From an uncultured Prevotellaceae bacterium (GTDB lineage: Bacteria > Bacteroidota > Bacteroidia > Bacteroidales > Bacteroidaceae): a stretch of 64,000 nt of DNA. This document shows positions 8,666-17,632 of this stretch, piece after piece; positions within the stretch are counted from its first letter, which is position 1; each line of letters begins with the position of its first letter. A program made the translations under genes and the position numbers. Below the pieces are notes generated by a model. That model made no database searches. It saw only the letters and a list, made by a program, of their open reading frames with translations, and was not told where the DNA came from. The DNA lies in contig ONDJ01000002.1 of assembly GCA_900316575.1 (NCBI GenBank), positions 1-64,000 of the forward strand, written 5' to 3'.

Positions 8666-9835
8666 TTGACAACAACTGAAAGCATAAAACAACGACTTTC
8701 GAAGCCTTTTGGCAGAAAGCATAAAAACGCCTCGCGAGCTCCTTGGGGCAAAAGGGACTACGTGCGCTTTGCAGCCAAGCTCTTTATCGTCTGTGCTGCC
8801 ATTCTGCTTGCTTCGAGCGTGGTAAGCATTTTCATTTCGCCAACAAAGGTGCCCTTTGCGGCATTGCTCTGCTTGGCATTCCCGCTGTTTTTCTTCGTAA
8901 ATCTTTTAGGGCTCCTCTTTGCGGTATTCCTTCGTCGCAAATGGTGGATAGTTCCTGCAAGCACGTTCATCCTGAGCTTTCCTGCCCTTTGTAGTTACTG
9001 CCCCATTCGCATCATTTCACCAGCCGCCACTCCCGCTTCCGACACGCTTCGCATCGTCAGTTTCAACACACGCAATTTTGGTGGCCACGAAAGCGACTCT
9101 CTGGGAAACAACTACGTTGCAAAACTGATGCGTGAAGCCGAAGCCGACATTGTTTGCTTTCAAGAAGGAGCAAAAGAACGGGACTTCTACAAGCAAAGCG
9201 TCATTCCGCTACTCACCCAGCGCTATCCGTATTACGACATCTTGATACAAGGAACGAAAAGCCCGATGGGACTTTTCTCGCGCTTCCCTATCTTGAGCCA
9301 AGAAATCGTCACACAAAGTGGCAACAACCATGCTATTGCCTATCGTGTGCTACGCAGCGCGGGCGACACACTATGCATCGTTAATTGCCACCTGTCAAGC
9401 ATAGGCCTCAACGAGGCACAAAAAAACGTTTACGATTATGCTTTTCGAGGCTATGTAGCAAGCACGAATTCTACAGGCGGCTTACAGTCCATCGTCAACT
9501 CTTTTCTGCAGGCAGCTTCACAGCGTGCTTTAATGGCCGACACATTGGCTGCCTACATCCAGAAACATCGTCACGAGAGCTTTATCGTCTGTGGCGACTT
9601 CAATGACACACCGGTAAGTTACGCTGTCAGGCGCACAGCAAGCGGACTTACAGATTGTTACCGCAAAGCAGGCTATGGCATCGGCCGGACATTTTGTCGG
9701 AACAACATAATCGTTAGGATTGACCACATATTCTGCTCTCCCGATTGGGAACCAACCCTGTGCCGCGTGTTACCCGTAGAGACCTATTCGGACCACTATC
9801 CCATCATCGCCAAACTTATCCGTAAGAAACCATGA
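8666..9835 (+). CDS. Membrane-anchored EEP-fold hydrolase 1
   Basis: This protein has the endonuclease/exonuclease/phosphatase (EEP) fold. About 125 residues with three hydrophobic segments come first, then the catalytic domain: LRIVSFNTRNFGG, ADIVCFQEGA, VICGDFNDTPVS and a closing YSDHYPI, i.e. the metal-binding Glu and Asp/His pairs. The real substrate could be nucleic acid, a phospholipid or an inositol phosphate; the sequence does not say. No ATG is available near the start. TTG at 8666, 5 nt after the rhomboid stop, is the best start. Its stop overlaps the ATG of a paralogue (ATGA), so the two are translationally coupled. Confidence 0.85.
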   Translation: MTTTESIKQRLSKPFGRKHKNASRAPWGKRDYVRFAAKLFIVCAAILLASSVVSIFISPTKVPFAALLCLAFPLFFFVNLLGLLFAVFLRRKWWIVPASTFILSFPALCSYCPIRIISPAATPASDTLRIVSFNTRNFGGHESDSLGNNYVAKLMREAEADIVCFQEGAKERDFYKQSVIPLLTQRYPYYDILIQGTKSPMGLFSRFPILSQEIVTQSGNNHAIAYRVLRSAGDTLCIVNCHLSSIGLNEAQKNVYDYAFRGYVASTNSTGGLQSIVNSFLQAASQRALMADTLAAYIQKHRHESFIVCGDFNDTPVSYAVRRTASGLTDCYRKAGYGIGRTFCRNNIIVRIDHIFCSPDWEPTLCRVLPVETYSDHYPIIAKLIRKKP

Positions 9836-10944
9836 CGAGAAGCAAGAAGCGTTCAAACAATGCATCCAAGGGCACACTATGGCACAGCCTGATATGGTGG
9901 GCGGGAGTGCTATCAGCCGTATTGCTTACTCTCTGCGGGTTATCCACTTTTGTAACGCCGGCACGCTTCCCACTAATAGGGGTTTTTGTTTTGGGTTTTC
10001 CCTTTTTGCTAGCAGCCGCTTCGGTTTTTATTGTTCTTGCTGCCACATTCCGCGTGCGCCATTGGTGGGTGTTGCTCATTGGTGTGCTGATTAACGCTTG
10101 GGCCGTGCGTATTTATCTGCCGATAAACCTCCCGCAAGAGGACGTTGAGGACGGGATCACAGTACTTTCCTTCAACGTTCAGAATTTCTTTGCAACCAAA
10201 GACGACAGCATCTATGGTGAGACTATTTGCAATTATATCTTAGAGAGCGAGTCCGACATTGTCTGCCTGCAAGAGGCTCCACACCACAACAAGCGCTTCC
10301 TACAAGAGGTTGCTCCCATGCTGAACCGTTCATTTGCCTATCGCGACTCGGTGGAACTGCCCAAGAGTAGCTATCTGAACATCTACAGCCGCCTGCCCAT
10401 CATTGGCCGTGAAATTGTGGCGAATGGAGAATCTAATCACTGCGCGGCTTTCACGCTACTCGACGGTAGCGACACGATCTATGTAGTAAATTGTCACCTT
10501 CGCTCCATGGGACTTTCGCCCGAAGAAAAGGCTGGATTTTCGGGCATTGTTCACGATGCCGACACACTCAGCAACAGCGAAAAACGCCATGGGTCGAAAA
10601 TGCTCATTACCAAAATAGCCGCAGCCAGCGTGAAACGTGCTGAACAAGTGGACAAACTATGTGAGTACTTGGAACGTCAGCAAGGCAAGCGTATCATTCT
10701 TTGCGGAGATTTCAACGACACGCCTATTTCATATGCGCACAACCGAGTTTCTTCTTACCTCAAAGACTGCTATGCTGCAACGGCCACTGGCTTCGGACGA
10801 AGTTTTAATGCTAACAGTATGCTGGTGCGCATTGACCACATGTTTTGTAGCAAGCACTTCAAGCCTCACGCTTGTCGCATAGACCAAAGCGTACTTTATT
10901 CCGACCACTATCCCATACGCTGCAATTTTGAGCGGGTACACTAA
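9832..10944 (+). CDS. Membrane-anchored EEP-fold hydrolase 2
   Basis: This 370-residue paralogue of the preceding gene has the same plan: three hydrophobic segments in the first 100 residues, then an EEP domain (ITVLSFNVQNFFA, SDIVCLQEAPH, ILCGDFNDTPIS, RIDHMFCS, YSDHYPI). The two probably arose by tandem duplication; both keep the catalytic motifs, so both may be active. The shared CGDFNDTP motif and two-residue spacing are as in other Bacteroidota EEP proteins. The ATG overlaps the upstream stop by four bases. A strong hairpin ends the operon. Confidence 0.88.
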   Translation: MTRSKKRSNNASKGTLWHSLIWWAGVLSAVLLTLCGLSTFVTPARFPLIGVFVLGFPFLLAAASVFIVLAATFRVRHWWVLLIGVLINAWAVRIYLPINLPQEDVEDGITVLSFNVQNFFATKDDSIYGETICNYILESESDIVCLQEAPHHNKRFLQEVAPMLNRSFAYRDSVELPKSSYLNIYSRLPIIGREIVANGESNHCAAFTLLDGSDTIYVVNCHLRSMGLSPEEKAGFSGIVHDADTLSNSEKRHGSKMLITKIAAASVKRAEQVDKLCEYLERQQGKRIILCGDFNDTPISYAHNRVSSYLKDCYAATATGFGRSFNANSMLVRIDHMFCSKHFKPHACRIDQSVLYSDHYPIRCNFERVH

Positions 10945-10946
10945 AA

Positions 10947-10985
10947 AAACTCCCGTAAGGCATTGTTTGCATTACGGGAGTTTGT
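10947..10985. terminator. Bidirectional terminator
   Basis: Perfect 12-bp arms at 10947-10958 and 10972-10983 (AAACTCCCGTAA / TTACGGGAGTTT) with a 13-nt loop. It can serve the plus-strand EEP operon and the minus-strand tRNA just beyond it. Confidence 0.85.
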
Positions 10986-10994
10986 CAACGAAAG

Positions 10995-11067
<73 letters not shown>

Positions 11068-11128
11068 ATTTGTTGTTTGCGGGTGCAAAGGTGGGGCGTT
11101 TTTTCTGAACTACCAAATTTCTACGCGA

Positions 11129-12622
11129 TTATTTTTTCTGTGTGTGTTCTTTTTGCGCCTTTTCGCTTTTCAGAATAAACAAAGAAAGAACTGCGGACAT
11201 CATTACAGCAATCAAGCAGATGCCAATGCGCCATGCAATCTGGGGCACAAAGCAAGCCGCAAGCCCCACGATGAGCAACACAAACTGAGCGACACAGAAC
11301 CATATAGTGCGCCGTTCATAGCGCAAGCCATATCGATGACGATAGTATAAGGTTACTGCTATCAGGTCAAACATATTGGCCACCGAAAGTCCCACACCTG
11401 CTCCAGCCAATCCGCCCAGAGCATAACCTACAAGGACGCTAACGATGAGCACAATGTTGTAGGCCGTTTCCATCACCAAATAAACCGTACTGTCGGCATG
11501 AGCCAACGACAGGTAAGCGGCTGGCGTATAAACAGCCTTGAAAAACATATAGGCAAGTCCGCATACCACCATGGGTATCACGGGCATAAACTCTGTAGTG
11601 AGCAATATCGGGATGAGCAAAGGCAAAGACAGAGCAAACAGAATGAGCAATGGAGTCATTAGCATCACAAGCACGTTTGTTTGACGCGAAATCAGTGTGC
11701 GCGTGCGCACTCCATTGTGAACAGCAGCCGACAAACGTGGATAGAAATCGGCATCCATTGCTACAAAGACAATGCGGGCGTAGCTCACAATAAGCGTAAA
11801 ACCTGCGGCATAGAGCCCCAGCTCGTCCCAAGAGCGCATCTGTTGCTTTAGTGCTGTGCGTATGATCAGCTCTGCTGCCGTAGCCACCACGCCTGCAAGT
11901 ACATACGAAATTCCCAAACGTACCAAGGGCATACCTGCTCGCAAGAAATCGCGAGTTATAGGGCATAGCCGATAGGGCATGATTTTGTTTGTGGCTAAGA
12001 GGTGCAAGACCATTGAAGCCAATGTAGTGAGGAAGAGTACGGGAATGATGGCACGAAACCGCAACCACATATAAAAGGGCACAGCGATGAGCAACGCGGC
12101 AATGGCGGTCAATGCAGTGGCTTTAGCAAGGCGCTTCAATTCGTGCATACCTTTTAAGATTGCTATTTCGCCACCCATCAGCGTGGTGAAAGCCACTACG
12201 GGGGCAAGCAAGCAGAAGTGCCACGTCTCTTCATAGCCTCCCGTCATAAACACGCTTAGCAGCGGTGAGGACACCATGCCCATCAGCATTCCCATCACAG
12301 CAGTGATCATCACCCACGTGCGCACCGTGCGAGTAAATTCGGCAGTAGCTTTTTCATTGCCTTGGTCATGGAGCTCTGCCAAACGCTGCACGGCACTGAA
12401 GCCCAGTCCCAAATTGCTCACAGAGCCTACCAAGGCAATGTTGCGAGAATACAAGTCGCTCACAGCAACACCAGCACTCTTGATAAACTCGGCAGCAACC
12501 TTGGTGCGCAACACTGCAGCCAGCATCGTGAGCACCTGTACGGCACCCATCAAACCTGTGCTATGGAATAGACGCTTATAGGAAGATTCAGACTCGCGCG
12601 AAGTAGCGTGCTTTGAGGTCAT
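11129..12622 (-). CDS. Polysaccharide/lipid-linked oligosaccharide flippase
   Basis: This 497-residue integral membrane protein has about 12-14 hydrophobic segments and belongs to the MOP (Wzx/RfbX-like) superfamily. It probably flips a lipid-linked sugar across the inner membrane. The start resembles other Bacteroidota members (YKRLFHSTGLMGAVQVLTM, then LRTKVAAEFI). No glycosyltransferase genes lie nearby, so the substrate cannot be guessed. It is the last gene of a coupled minus-strand operon; its ATG overlaps the dGTPase stop (ATGA). Confidence 0.85.
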   Translation of the reverse strand: MTSKHATSRESESSYKRLFHSTGLMGAVQVLTMLAAVLRTKVAAEFIKSAGVAVSDLYSRNIALVGSVSNLGLGFSAVQRLAELHDQGNEKATAEFTRTVRTWVMITAVMGMLMGMVSSPLLSVFMTGGYEETWHFCLLAPVVAFTTLMGGEIAILKGMHELKRLAKATALTAIAALLIAVPFYMWLRFRAIIPVLFLTTLASMVLHLLATNKIMPYRLCPITRDFLRAGMPLVRLGISYVLAGVVATAAELIIRTALKQQMRSWDELGLYAAGFTLIVSYARIVFVAMDADFYPRLSAAVHNGVRTRTLISRQTNVLVMLMTPLLILFALSLPLLIPILLTTEFMPVIPMVVCGLAYMFFKAVYTPAAYLSLAHADSTVYLVMETAYNIVLIVSVLVGYALGGLAGAGVGLSVANMFDLIAVTLYYRHRYGLRYERRTIWFCVAQFVLLIVGLAACFVPQIAWRIGICLIAVMMSAVLSLFILKSEKAQKEHTQKK

Positions 12623-13956
12623 ACGGTGGGCAATTGATGGCCGTTAATTTTTCTATATAAGTCAAGGGCAAACACATCGGTCATTCCTGTGAGGTAATCT
12701 ACCACATGGAAGATGCGCTCGGCCTCAGTCCCCTCGCCAAGGGCATATTGCGCAGAAGCTTGTCCAAGCAACAATTGGCTATAAGCGCGGTCGGGATGCA
12801 ACACAGCGTCAACGATCAGCCCTAATAATGTATATATAATATGGTATCCGGCTAATTCTATGTCGGTAACGACTTGTGCTTTATAAATACGCTCTACGGC
12901 CAATCGGGAACAACGCTTGTAGGCTTCGCGTTCACGCGGTGGGATATGGTCAATGAGCGAACCTGCGAATGTTCCGTTGAGTATTTCACGTTCGTGCTCC
13001 ACAAACACGTTCACACAAGCGCGCTCCAAAGCACCTATGACACAAGTGCGATAATAAACGATGCGGTCACCACGGTCTTTGTCGTCGGGATAGGCGGCCT
13101 TCATCTTGGCCTGCGTTTCTTCATCAAAGAAAGCCATAAAGAGGTCTTGCGTCTCTTCAAAAGAGAGAATACGGAGTTTGAAGGCGTCCTCAATGTCCAT
13201 CACCTCGTAACAGATGTCATCAGCGGCTTCAACCAAATAAACCAACGGGTGACGCGCATAGCGCACGCCTCCTCCCTGCGAACGTTCTAGGCACGGAATG
13301 CCCAAACTGTTGGCTATGCGCTCATAGCTTGCTTGTTCGTCGGCAAAGAAGCCAAACTTGCTCTTTCGCCCGGCAAGTGTTGACGAAAAAGGATATTTCA
13401 CGATGGAAGCCAGTGTGCTATAGGTCATCACGAAACCACCCTTGCGCTGACCAGCAAACTGGTGGGTTAGCAAGCGAAACGTATTAGCATTGCCATCGAA
13501 ATGGGCCAAGTCTTGCCACTGTTGCTCGGTGAAAAAATGACGCAGTGCTTCTCCCTCGGCTTCGGTGAAGTAAGTGCGTATGGCACTCTCGCCGCTATGA
13601 CCGAAAGGCGGGTTCCCCATATCGTGTGCCAAGCAAGCGGCACTGACGATAGGAGCAAATTGCTGGAGGTATGGCCGCATTTGTTCTCCATGCCTATCTA
13701 TGAGAAGGTCGGCCACATCTGTACCCAAACTTCGGCCTACACTGGCCACTTCAAGGCTGTGCGTCAATCGGTTGTGTACGAATACGCTGCCTGGCAAAGG
13801 AAACACCTGTGTCTTGTTTTGCATCCGACGGAAAGCAGCCGAAAAAATGAGCCGATCATAGTCGCGCTGAAAATCGCTGCGACGCTCTCGCTCGTCACGA
13901 GCCACGCCTTCTTTTCCAAACCGTTGGGAAGATATGAGTTTGCTCCAATCCATCAT
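12619..13956 (-). CDS. dgt: dGTP triphosphohydrolase
   Basis: This HD-domain enzyme splits dGTP into deoxyguanosine and triphosphate and helps to balance dNTP pools. The 445 residues hold the metal site: RLTHSLEVA near residue 65 and HDMGNPPFGHSGE near 115, and the N-terminal RRMQNKTQVFPL typical of the Dgt family. Later, EAADDICYEVMDIEDA gives the last HD-domain Asp. It begins with two adjacent ATGs. The first overlaps the upstream amidase stop, and its own stop overlaps the flippase ATG, so three genes are translationally coupled. Confidence 0.93.
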   Translation of the reverse strand: MMDWSKLISSQRFGKEGVARDERERRSDFQRDYDRLIFSAAFRRMQNKTQVFPLPGSVFVHNRLTHSLEVASVGRSLGTDVADLLIDRHGEQMRPYLQQFAPIVSAACLAHDMGNPPFGHSGESAIRTYFTEAEGEALRHFFTEQQWQDLAHFDGNANTFRLLTHQFAGQRKGGFVMTYSTLASIVKYPFSSTLAGRKSKFGFFADEQASYERIANSLGIPCLERSQGGGVRYARHPLVYLVEAADDICYEVMDIEDAFKLRILSFEETQDLFMAFFDEETQAKMKAAYPDDKDRGDRIVYYRTCVIGALERACVNVFVEHEREILNGTFAGSLIDHIPPREREAYKRCSRLAVERIYKAQVVTDIELAGYHIIYTLLGLIVDAVLHPDRAYSQLLLGQASAQYALGEGTEAERIFHVVDYLTGMTDVFALDLYRKINGHQLPTV

Positions 13957-14855
13957 ACTGTTGGGTCCAAATAACGTTGAGTTAAGTCACCATAACGCTC
14001 TATACGCCGGTCGCGCAAAAATGGCCACCACCGACGCACTTGCTCGCTGCGCTGGAGATCGATGTCCACTATCACGAGTTGCTCGTCGCCTTCTGAGGCT
14101 TCGGCCAACATTTCTCCTTGCGGCCCACACACGAAACTACTCCCCCAAAACTGTATGCCCGCCGTCTGCCCGCTGGGATCGGTTTCAAAGCCTGTGCGAT
14201 TGACTGCAATAAGCGGCAGTCCGTTGGCTACGGCATGACCACGCTGCACTGTGCGCCAAGCTTCGCGTTGGCGTTGCTGTTCTTCGGGAGTGTCTTCAGC
14301 AGCATAGCCTATGGCGGTGGGATATATGAGCAAGTCGGCTCCAGAGAGTGCCATGAGGCGTGCCCCTTCAGGATACCACTGATCCCAACAAACCTGTACG
14401 CCCAGTTGTCCCACACTCGTGGAAATAGGACGCCAAGCGTCGTCACCAGGAGTGAAATAGAACTTTTCGTAATAGGCAGGGTCGTCGGGGATGTGTTTCT
14501 TGCGAAACGTTCCTGCTATTGTGCCATCGGCTTCAAACACCACGGCAGTGTTGTGATACAAACCTGGTGCACGCCTTTCAAACAGCGAAGTAACTAATAC
14601 TACACCATACTTCTTAGCCAGTGAACCATAAAAACCAGTAGCTTCACCTGGCAATGCTACAGCCAGGTTGAAATTGTCAACATCTTCGGTTTGACAAAAA
14701 TAGGGTGTATCGTGCAATTCCTGAAGCACCACAAGGCGCGCACTCTGTGATGCTGCCTGAGCCACAAACTGCGAAATTTTTTCTCTATTGGTTGCTGTAG
14801 AATTCGAGCACGTCATCTGTAGAAGAGCCGTGCGAAGACTTTTTGTTTTGTTCAT
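13953..14855 (-). CDS. aguB: Carbon-nitrogen hydrolase, N-carbamoylputrescine amidase type
   Basis: This nitrilase-superfamily amidase has the full triad: Glu46 (LQELHD), Lys119/120 (FRKKHIPDD) and Cys156 (GVQVCWDQWYPE). The RKxHIPDDPxYYEKFYFTPGD stretch is characteristic of AguB, which turns N-carbamoylputrescine into putrescine. Its length of 300 residues also fits. The usual partner, agmatine deiminase, is not in this window, so the polyamine role is inferred from family only. It overlaps dgt downstream and follows a zinc-ribbon protein by 12 nt. Confidence 0.85.
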   Translation of the reverse strand: MNKTKSLRTALLQMTCSNSTATNREKISQFVAQAASQSARLVVLQELHDTPYFCQTEDVDNFNLAVALPGEATGFYGSLAKKYGVVLVTSLFERRAPGLYHNTAVVFEADGTIAGTFRKKHIPDDPAYYEKFYFTPGDDAWRPISTSVGQLGVQVCWDQWYPEGARLMALSGADLLIYPTAIGYAAEDTPEEQQRQREAWRTVQRGHAVANGLPLIAVNRTGFETDPSGQTAGIQFWGSSFVCGPQGEMLAEASEGDEQLVIVDIDLQRSEQVRRWWPFLRDRRIERYGDLTQRYLDPTV

Positions 14856-14867
14856 GCTATAAAATCG

Positions 14868-15419
14868 TTATTCGCGTGGACGCCCATATTTCTTGGGCAG
14901 ATAATAGCTGCGCCCATTATATACAATCTTGTAATAATTGGCCGTTGCGCCTACACAATCCACTTCGTCGCCCGTATTGAGGTGAGGATAGGCACTACCT
15001 TCTAACTTTGTGCTTTCATTGGGCTGAACACGCAAACACACATTGTCGCCTGCCACGACCACGAGCGGCGGATACTTGCTCACAGGCGGCTCTACCGAGA
15101 TCTGTGAATCACTGATTGCTGGAGATGCATTTGCGCTAGATGTAGTATCTATCTGAGGAGTTGCGAGAGAGTCAACAACAGCTTCTGACGTTGAAGAACT
15201 GTCCGACTTAAAAGTCAGCATCGCCCAGATAAGGCCGCCTGCCACCAACAAGCCGATGATTACAGCCAACAACACAATGACAACGGTCTTGTTCGAGTTC
15301 TCTCTTATGAGCTGGTTGGTTGGGCCGCCCGCACTCATGACACGATTGCCGCAATTGGGGCAAAAACTGCTGCGTGACTGCAAGGGCTGACCGCATTTAG
15401 GACAAAAAGAACTATGCAT
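14868..15419 (-). CDS. Zinc-ribbon membrane protein with SH3-like domain
   Basis: This 183-residue protein has two CxxC knuckles at the N terminus (FCPKCGQ and FCPNCGN), which form a zinc ribbon. One membrane segment follows at about residues 45-68 (VVIVLLAVIIGLLVAGGLIW). A Ser/Thr-rich linker leads to a C-terminal bacterial SH3-type domain (NVCLRVQPNESTKLEGSAYPHLNTGDEVDCVG...). This plan suggests a cytoplasmic sensor or adaptor with an extracytoplasmic wall-binding domain. The specific function is unknown. It is the first gene of the operon with the amidase, dgt and flippase. Confidence 0.75.
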   Translation of the reverse strand: MHSSFCPKCGQPLQSRSSFCPNCGNRVMSAGGPTNQLIRENSNKTVVIVLLAVIIGLLVAGGLIWAMLTFKSDSSSTSEAVVDSLATPQIDTTSSANASPAISDSQISVEPPVSKYPPLVVVAGDNVCLRVQPNESTKLEGSAYPHLNTGDEVDCVGATANYYKIVYNGRSYYLPKKYGRPRE

Positions 15420-15531
15420 GCTGTGTTACAATAAAAGTCATTTCAATCAGCAAAGTTCGTACAAAAACTTTGCATAGGCAAACAAAACCCTTGGAAAAGC
15501 CTATTTCTGGGTTTTTCTGCTTACTTTCGCA

Positions 15532-15539
15532 GAAATTAA
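15532..15539 (+). promoter_or_regulatory. Possible -7 box of pdxB
   Basis: TACTTTCG differs from TAnnTTTG at one base and lies 13 nt before the ATG at 15553. Confidence 0.4.
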
Positions 15540-15552
15540 ACGAAAGCCTACA

Positions 15553-16578
15553 ATGCCGCATATCATTATTGACAACAAAATACCCTATATCCGTGGCCTT
15601 GCTGAGCAATTAGGCGAATGTATCTACTTGCCAGGCGCTTCTATCTCACAGCAAGATGTGGCGAAAGCCGACATTCTCATCATTCGTACGCGCACACGTT
15701 GCGACAGAAAGTTACTCGAAGGTTCTAACGTGCGTTTCATCGTCACTGCAACCATCGGCTACGACCACCTTGACACTACTTATCTGAAAGAAGCGGGCAT
15801 CGGTTGGACGAACTGCCCAGGCTGCAATGCCACGAGTGTTGCTCAATACGTTGAAAGCGCACTCATTTTGCTCCACCAGACAGAACGTATCAACTTGAAG
15901 CAAAGCACGATAGGAGTGGTAGGCATAGGCCACGTAGGAACACAGGTTTGCGCACGTGCCGCTGCATTAGGGCTGAGTGTGCTTCGCTGCGACCCGCCAC
16001 GCCAACGCAGCGAAGGCGGATATTTCGTGTCGATGGCACGACTTCAAGAGGAAGCCGACATCATCACCTTCCATACGCCGCTTACCACATCGGGACTCGA
16101 CGCTACTTACCACCTTGCAAGCAAAGCCTTCTTTGCCGGACTGAAACATCCTTGTGTCATTATCAACACCAGCCGAGGCGAAGTGGTTGACACCACAGCC
16201 TTGCTCCAAGCTATGGACGAGGGAAAAGTCAGCGAAGCCATCATTGACACGTGGGAAAACGAGCCCCACATCTCCCCTGCCCTACTCAGCCGCTCATTCT
16301 TAAGCACACCCCACATTGCGGGCTATAGTGCTGACGGAAAAGCCAATGCCACACGCATGTCACTTGAAGCTGTGGCTCGGTTCCTACATCGCGAGGATCT
16401 CACCTTCAACGTAGTTCCGCCTACACTTGACATCAAGGAATGTGACATCCCCGCCGATCTTTACGAACGCAAACTCATGCTTTACGACCCCCAACGCGAC
16501 AGCAACGCGCTTCGAGCTCATCCAGAGAACTTTGAAAACCTGCGTGCCAATTACCCACTGCGCCGCGAACAGTTATAA
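15553..16578 (+). CDS. pdxB: 4-phosphoerythronate dehydrogenase
   Basis: PdxB oxidises 4-phosphoerythronate with NAD in the DXP-dependent route to vitamin B6. The 341 residues show the 2-hydroxyacid dehydrogenase plan: NAD-binding GIGHVGTQV near residue 122, an Arg in INTSRGEVVD, a Glu, and the catalytic His in STPHIAGYSADGKANATRMS. The phrase TATIGYDHLDTTYLKEAGIGW is typical for PdxB rather than SerA or lactate dehydrogenases. The C-terminal dimerisation part is short. It stands alone, divergent from the zinc-ribbon operon, and is followed by a strong terminator. Confidence 0.9.
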   Translation: MPHIIIDNKIPYIRGLAEQLGECIYLPGASISQQDVAKADILIIRTRTRCDRKLLEGSNVRFIVTATIGYDHLDTTYLKEAGIGWTNCPGCNATSVAQYVESALILLHQTERINLKQSTIGVVGIGHVGTQVCARAAALGLSVLRCDPPRQRSEGGYFVSMARLQEEADIITFHTPLTTSGLDATYHLASKAFFAGLKHPCVIINTSRGEVVDTTALLQAMDEGKVSEAIIDTWENEPHISPALLSRSFLSTPHIAGYSADGKANATRMSLEAVARFLHREDLTFNVVPPTLDIKECDIPADLYERKLMLYDPQRDSNALRAHPENFENLRANYPLRREQL

Positions 16579-16664
16579 TCTGCAAAGACCCCTCACCGCA
16601 TCTGCTTTTTACCGAAAGCCTTATTCCCTACTCACATTCACCCTTCTTCACAATCTCTTTTCAA

Positions 16665-16716
16665 GAAAAAGCTCACGACTATAGTCTTAAAGACATGGTC
16701 GTGAGCTTTTTCTTTT
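16665..16716. terminator. Terminator after pdxB
   Basis: Perfect 15-bp arms 16665-16679 and 16698-16712 (GAAAAAGCTCACGAC / GTCGTGAGCTTTTTC) with an 18-nt loop, then TTTTT. The A- and T-rich arm ends make it usable from either strand; a convergent gene ends at 16785. Confidence 0.88.
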
Positions 16717-16784
16717 TGCTAACTTCCCTGTTAGCAGGCTCATACGGAAGAATCTGTCCGATCTATTATTGAATAGAGGGTTTA

Positions 16785-17285
16785 TCAGAAATCTGGTCCA
16801 CCGTTAGGAAAACCTCTAGGGCCTTCGCCTTGGAAATCGCCTTGTCTGTTGCCTTGGCGCTGGCGTCCTTGGTCGCCTCCACGTGGGCGCATTCCGGCTA
16901 CCATCACTTTATAGACTTGTTTTTCGGTGAGTTTCTCGCGGAACTTTGCGAGATAAGCTCGCTTTAGTGCAGCTACCTGTTCGTCGCGTGCGATGCTTTC
17001 GTTGATCAGCGTGGTTACGGCTGCATCGTCAAGCTTTTGAATTTCTTTTTCACTCATACGCTGAGAGCGCTGCAGCGACATCAGCGTGTCACGATACTCA
17101 ACGTAGAGTGGCACGAACCAACCCTTCGTTGCGTCATCGAGTTTCATTTCTTTGGCAAGATGTTCTGCCATGCGTTGCATACCTTGGCGAGGATCGCCGC
17201 CACGACCGCCATTACCGCCACGTCCCTGGGCGTTTGCTGAGAGTCCGATGAGGACTGCTGCGAAAAGGATAAGAATCTTTTTCAT
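16785..17285 (-). CDS. Small periplasmic CpxP/Spy-like protein
   Basis: This 166-residue exported protein has a signal peptide (MKKILILFAAVLIGLSANA) followed by a Gly/Arg-rich stretch. A helical core has MAEHLAKEMKLDD and RAYLAKFREKLTEKQVYKVMV. The tail is again rich in Gly, Arg and Gln. The LTEKQ helix and the rhythm of the core recall the Spy/CpxP-like proteins and DUF4890 family of Bacteroidota, which are thought to be periplasmic chaperones or stress proteins. The Gly/Arg-rich ends are odd for that family. A terminator and candidate small RNA lie just upstream. Confidence 0.65.
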   Translation of the reverse strand: MKKILILFAAVLIGLSANAQGRGGNGGRGGDPRQGMQRMAEHLAKEMKLDDATKGWFVPLYVEYRDTLMSLQRSQRMSEKEIQKLDDAAVTTLINESIARDEQVAALKRAYLAKFREKLTEKQVYKVMVAGMRPRGGDQGRQRQGNRQGDFQGEGPRGFPNGGPDF

Positions 17286-17374
17286 GTGTGTATTATGTAT
17301 TAAATAGATTGTTTGTTTTGTTTCTCTACAAGAGATAGACCGTCAAAAAGTACAAACGTTTAATCTAAACACTA

Positions 17375-17410
17375 AAAAAACTGCTCACAAGCTTTCGTGA
17401 GCAGTTTTTT
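17375..17410 (-). terminator. Strong hairpin terminator
   Basis: Perfect arms 17375-17388 and 17397-17410 (AAAAAACTGCTCAC / GTGAGCAGTTTTTT), 8-nt loop, T-tract on the minus strand. It may end the candidate RNA above it, or the helicase transcript. Confidence 0.88.
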
Positions 17411-17482
17411 AACGAACATTGACATAACAATTTCAATCTTTCACTCATTTTGGGAGGCACCTCACGGCGCGTCACTCATTCA
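17375..17482 (-). ncRNA. Candidate small RNA or attenuated leader
   Basis: A full promoter at 17488-17518 predicts a transcript starting near 17482 and running leftwards to the terminator at 17375, about 108 nt. No convincing ORF is present; the short frames run into the terminator hairpin. It could be a stand-alone small RNA or a leader with a premature terminator for the CpxP-like gene that starts 90 nt further on. No known RNA family was recognised. Confidence 0.5.
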
Positions 17483-17487
17483 CGGTG

Positions 17488-17518
17488 CAAAAGTACGGCG
17501 AGGCGCATAAGCCGACAA
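17488..17518 (-). promoter_or_regulatory. Promoter of the candidate small RNA
   Basis: On the minus strand: TTG (17518-17516), a 20-nt spacer and TACTTTTG (17495-17488). Both boxes and the spacing fit the Bacteroidota consensus. Confidence 0.7.
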
Positions 17519-17632
17519 TACCCACTTGTAGGTATTTAACCACTGAAAAGCACGAAATGATACCTTTTGCATCAGATTTCAGAGCTCCGAGAGAGAGGAA
17601 AAGGACTCTTCTGTTTCAGAAAGGAGTGGAAC

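Larger units (their letters stand above)
17286..17632. other. 347-bp gap without a protein gene
   Basis: Between the CpxP-like gene and the DEAD-box helicase, both on the minus strand. It contains a good minus-strand promoter (17488-17518) and a strong hairpin terminator (17375-17410), described separately. Nothing else is recognisable between 17519 and 17632. Confidence 0.6.
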
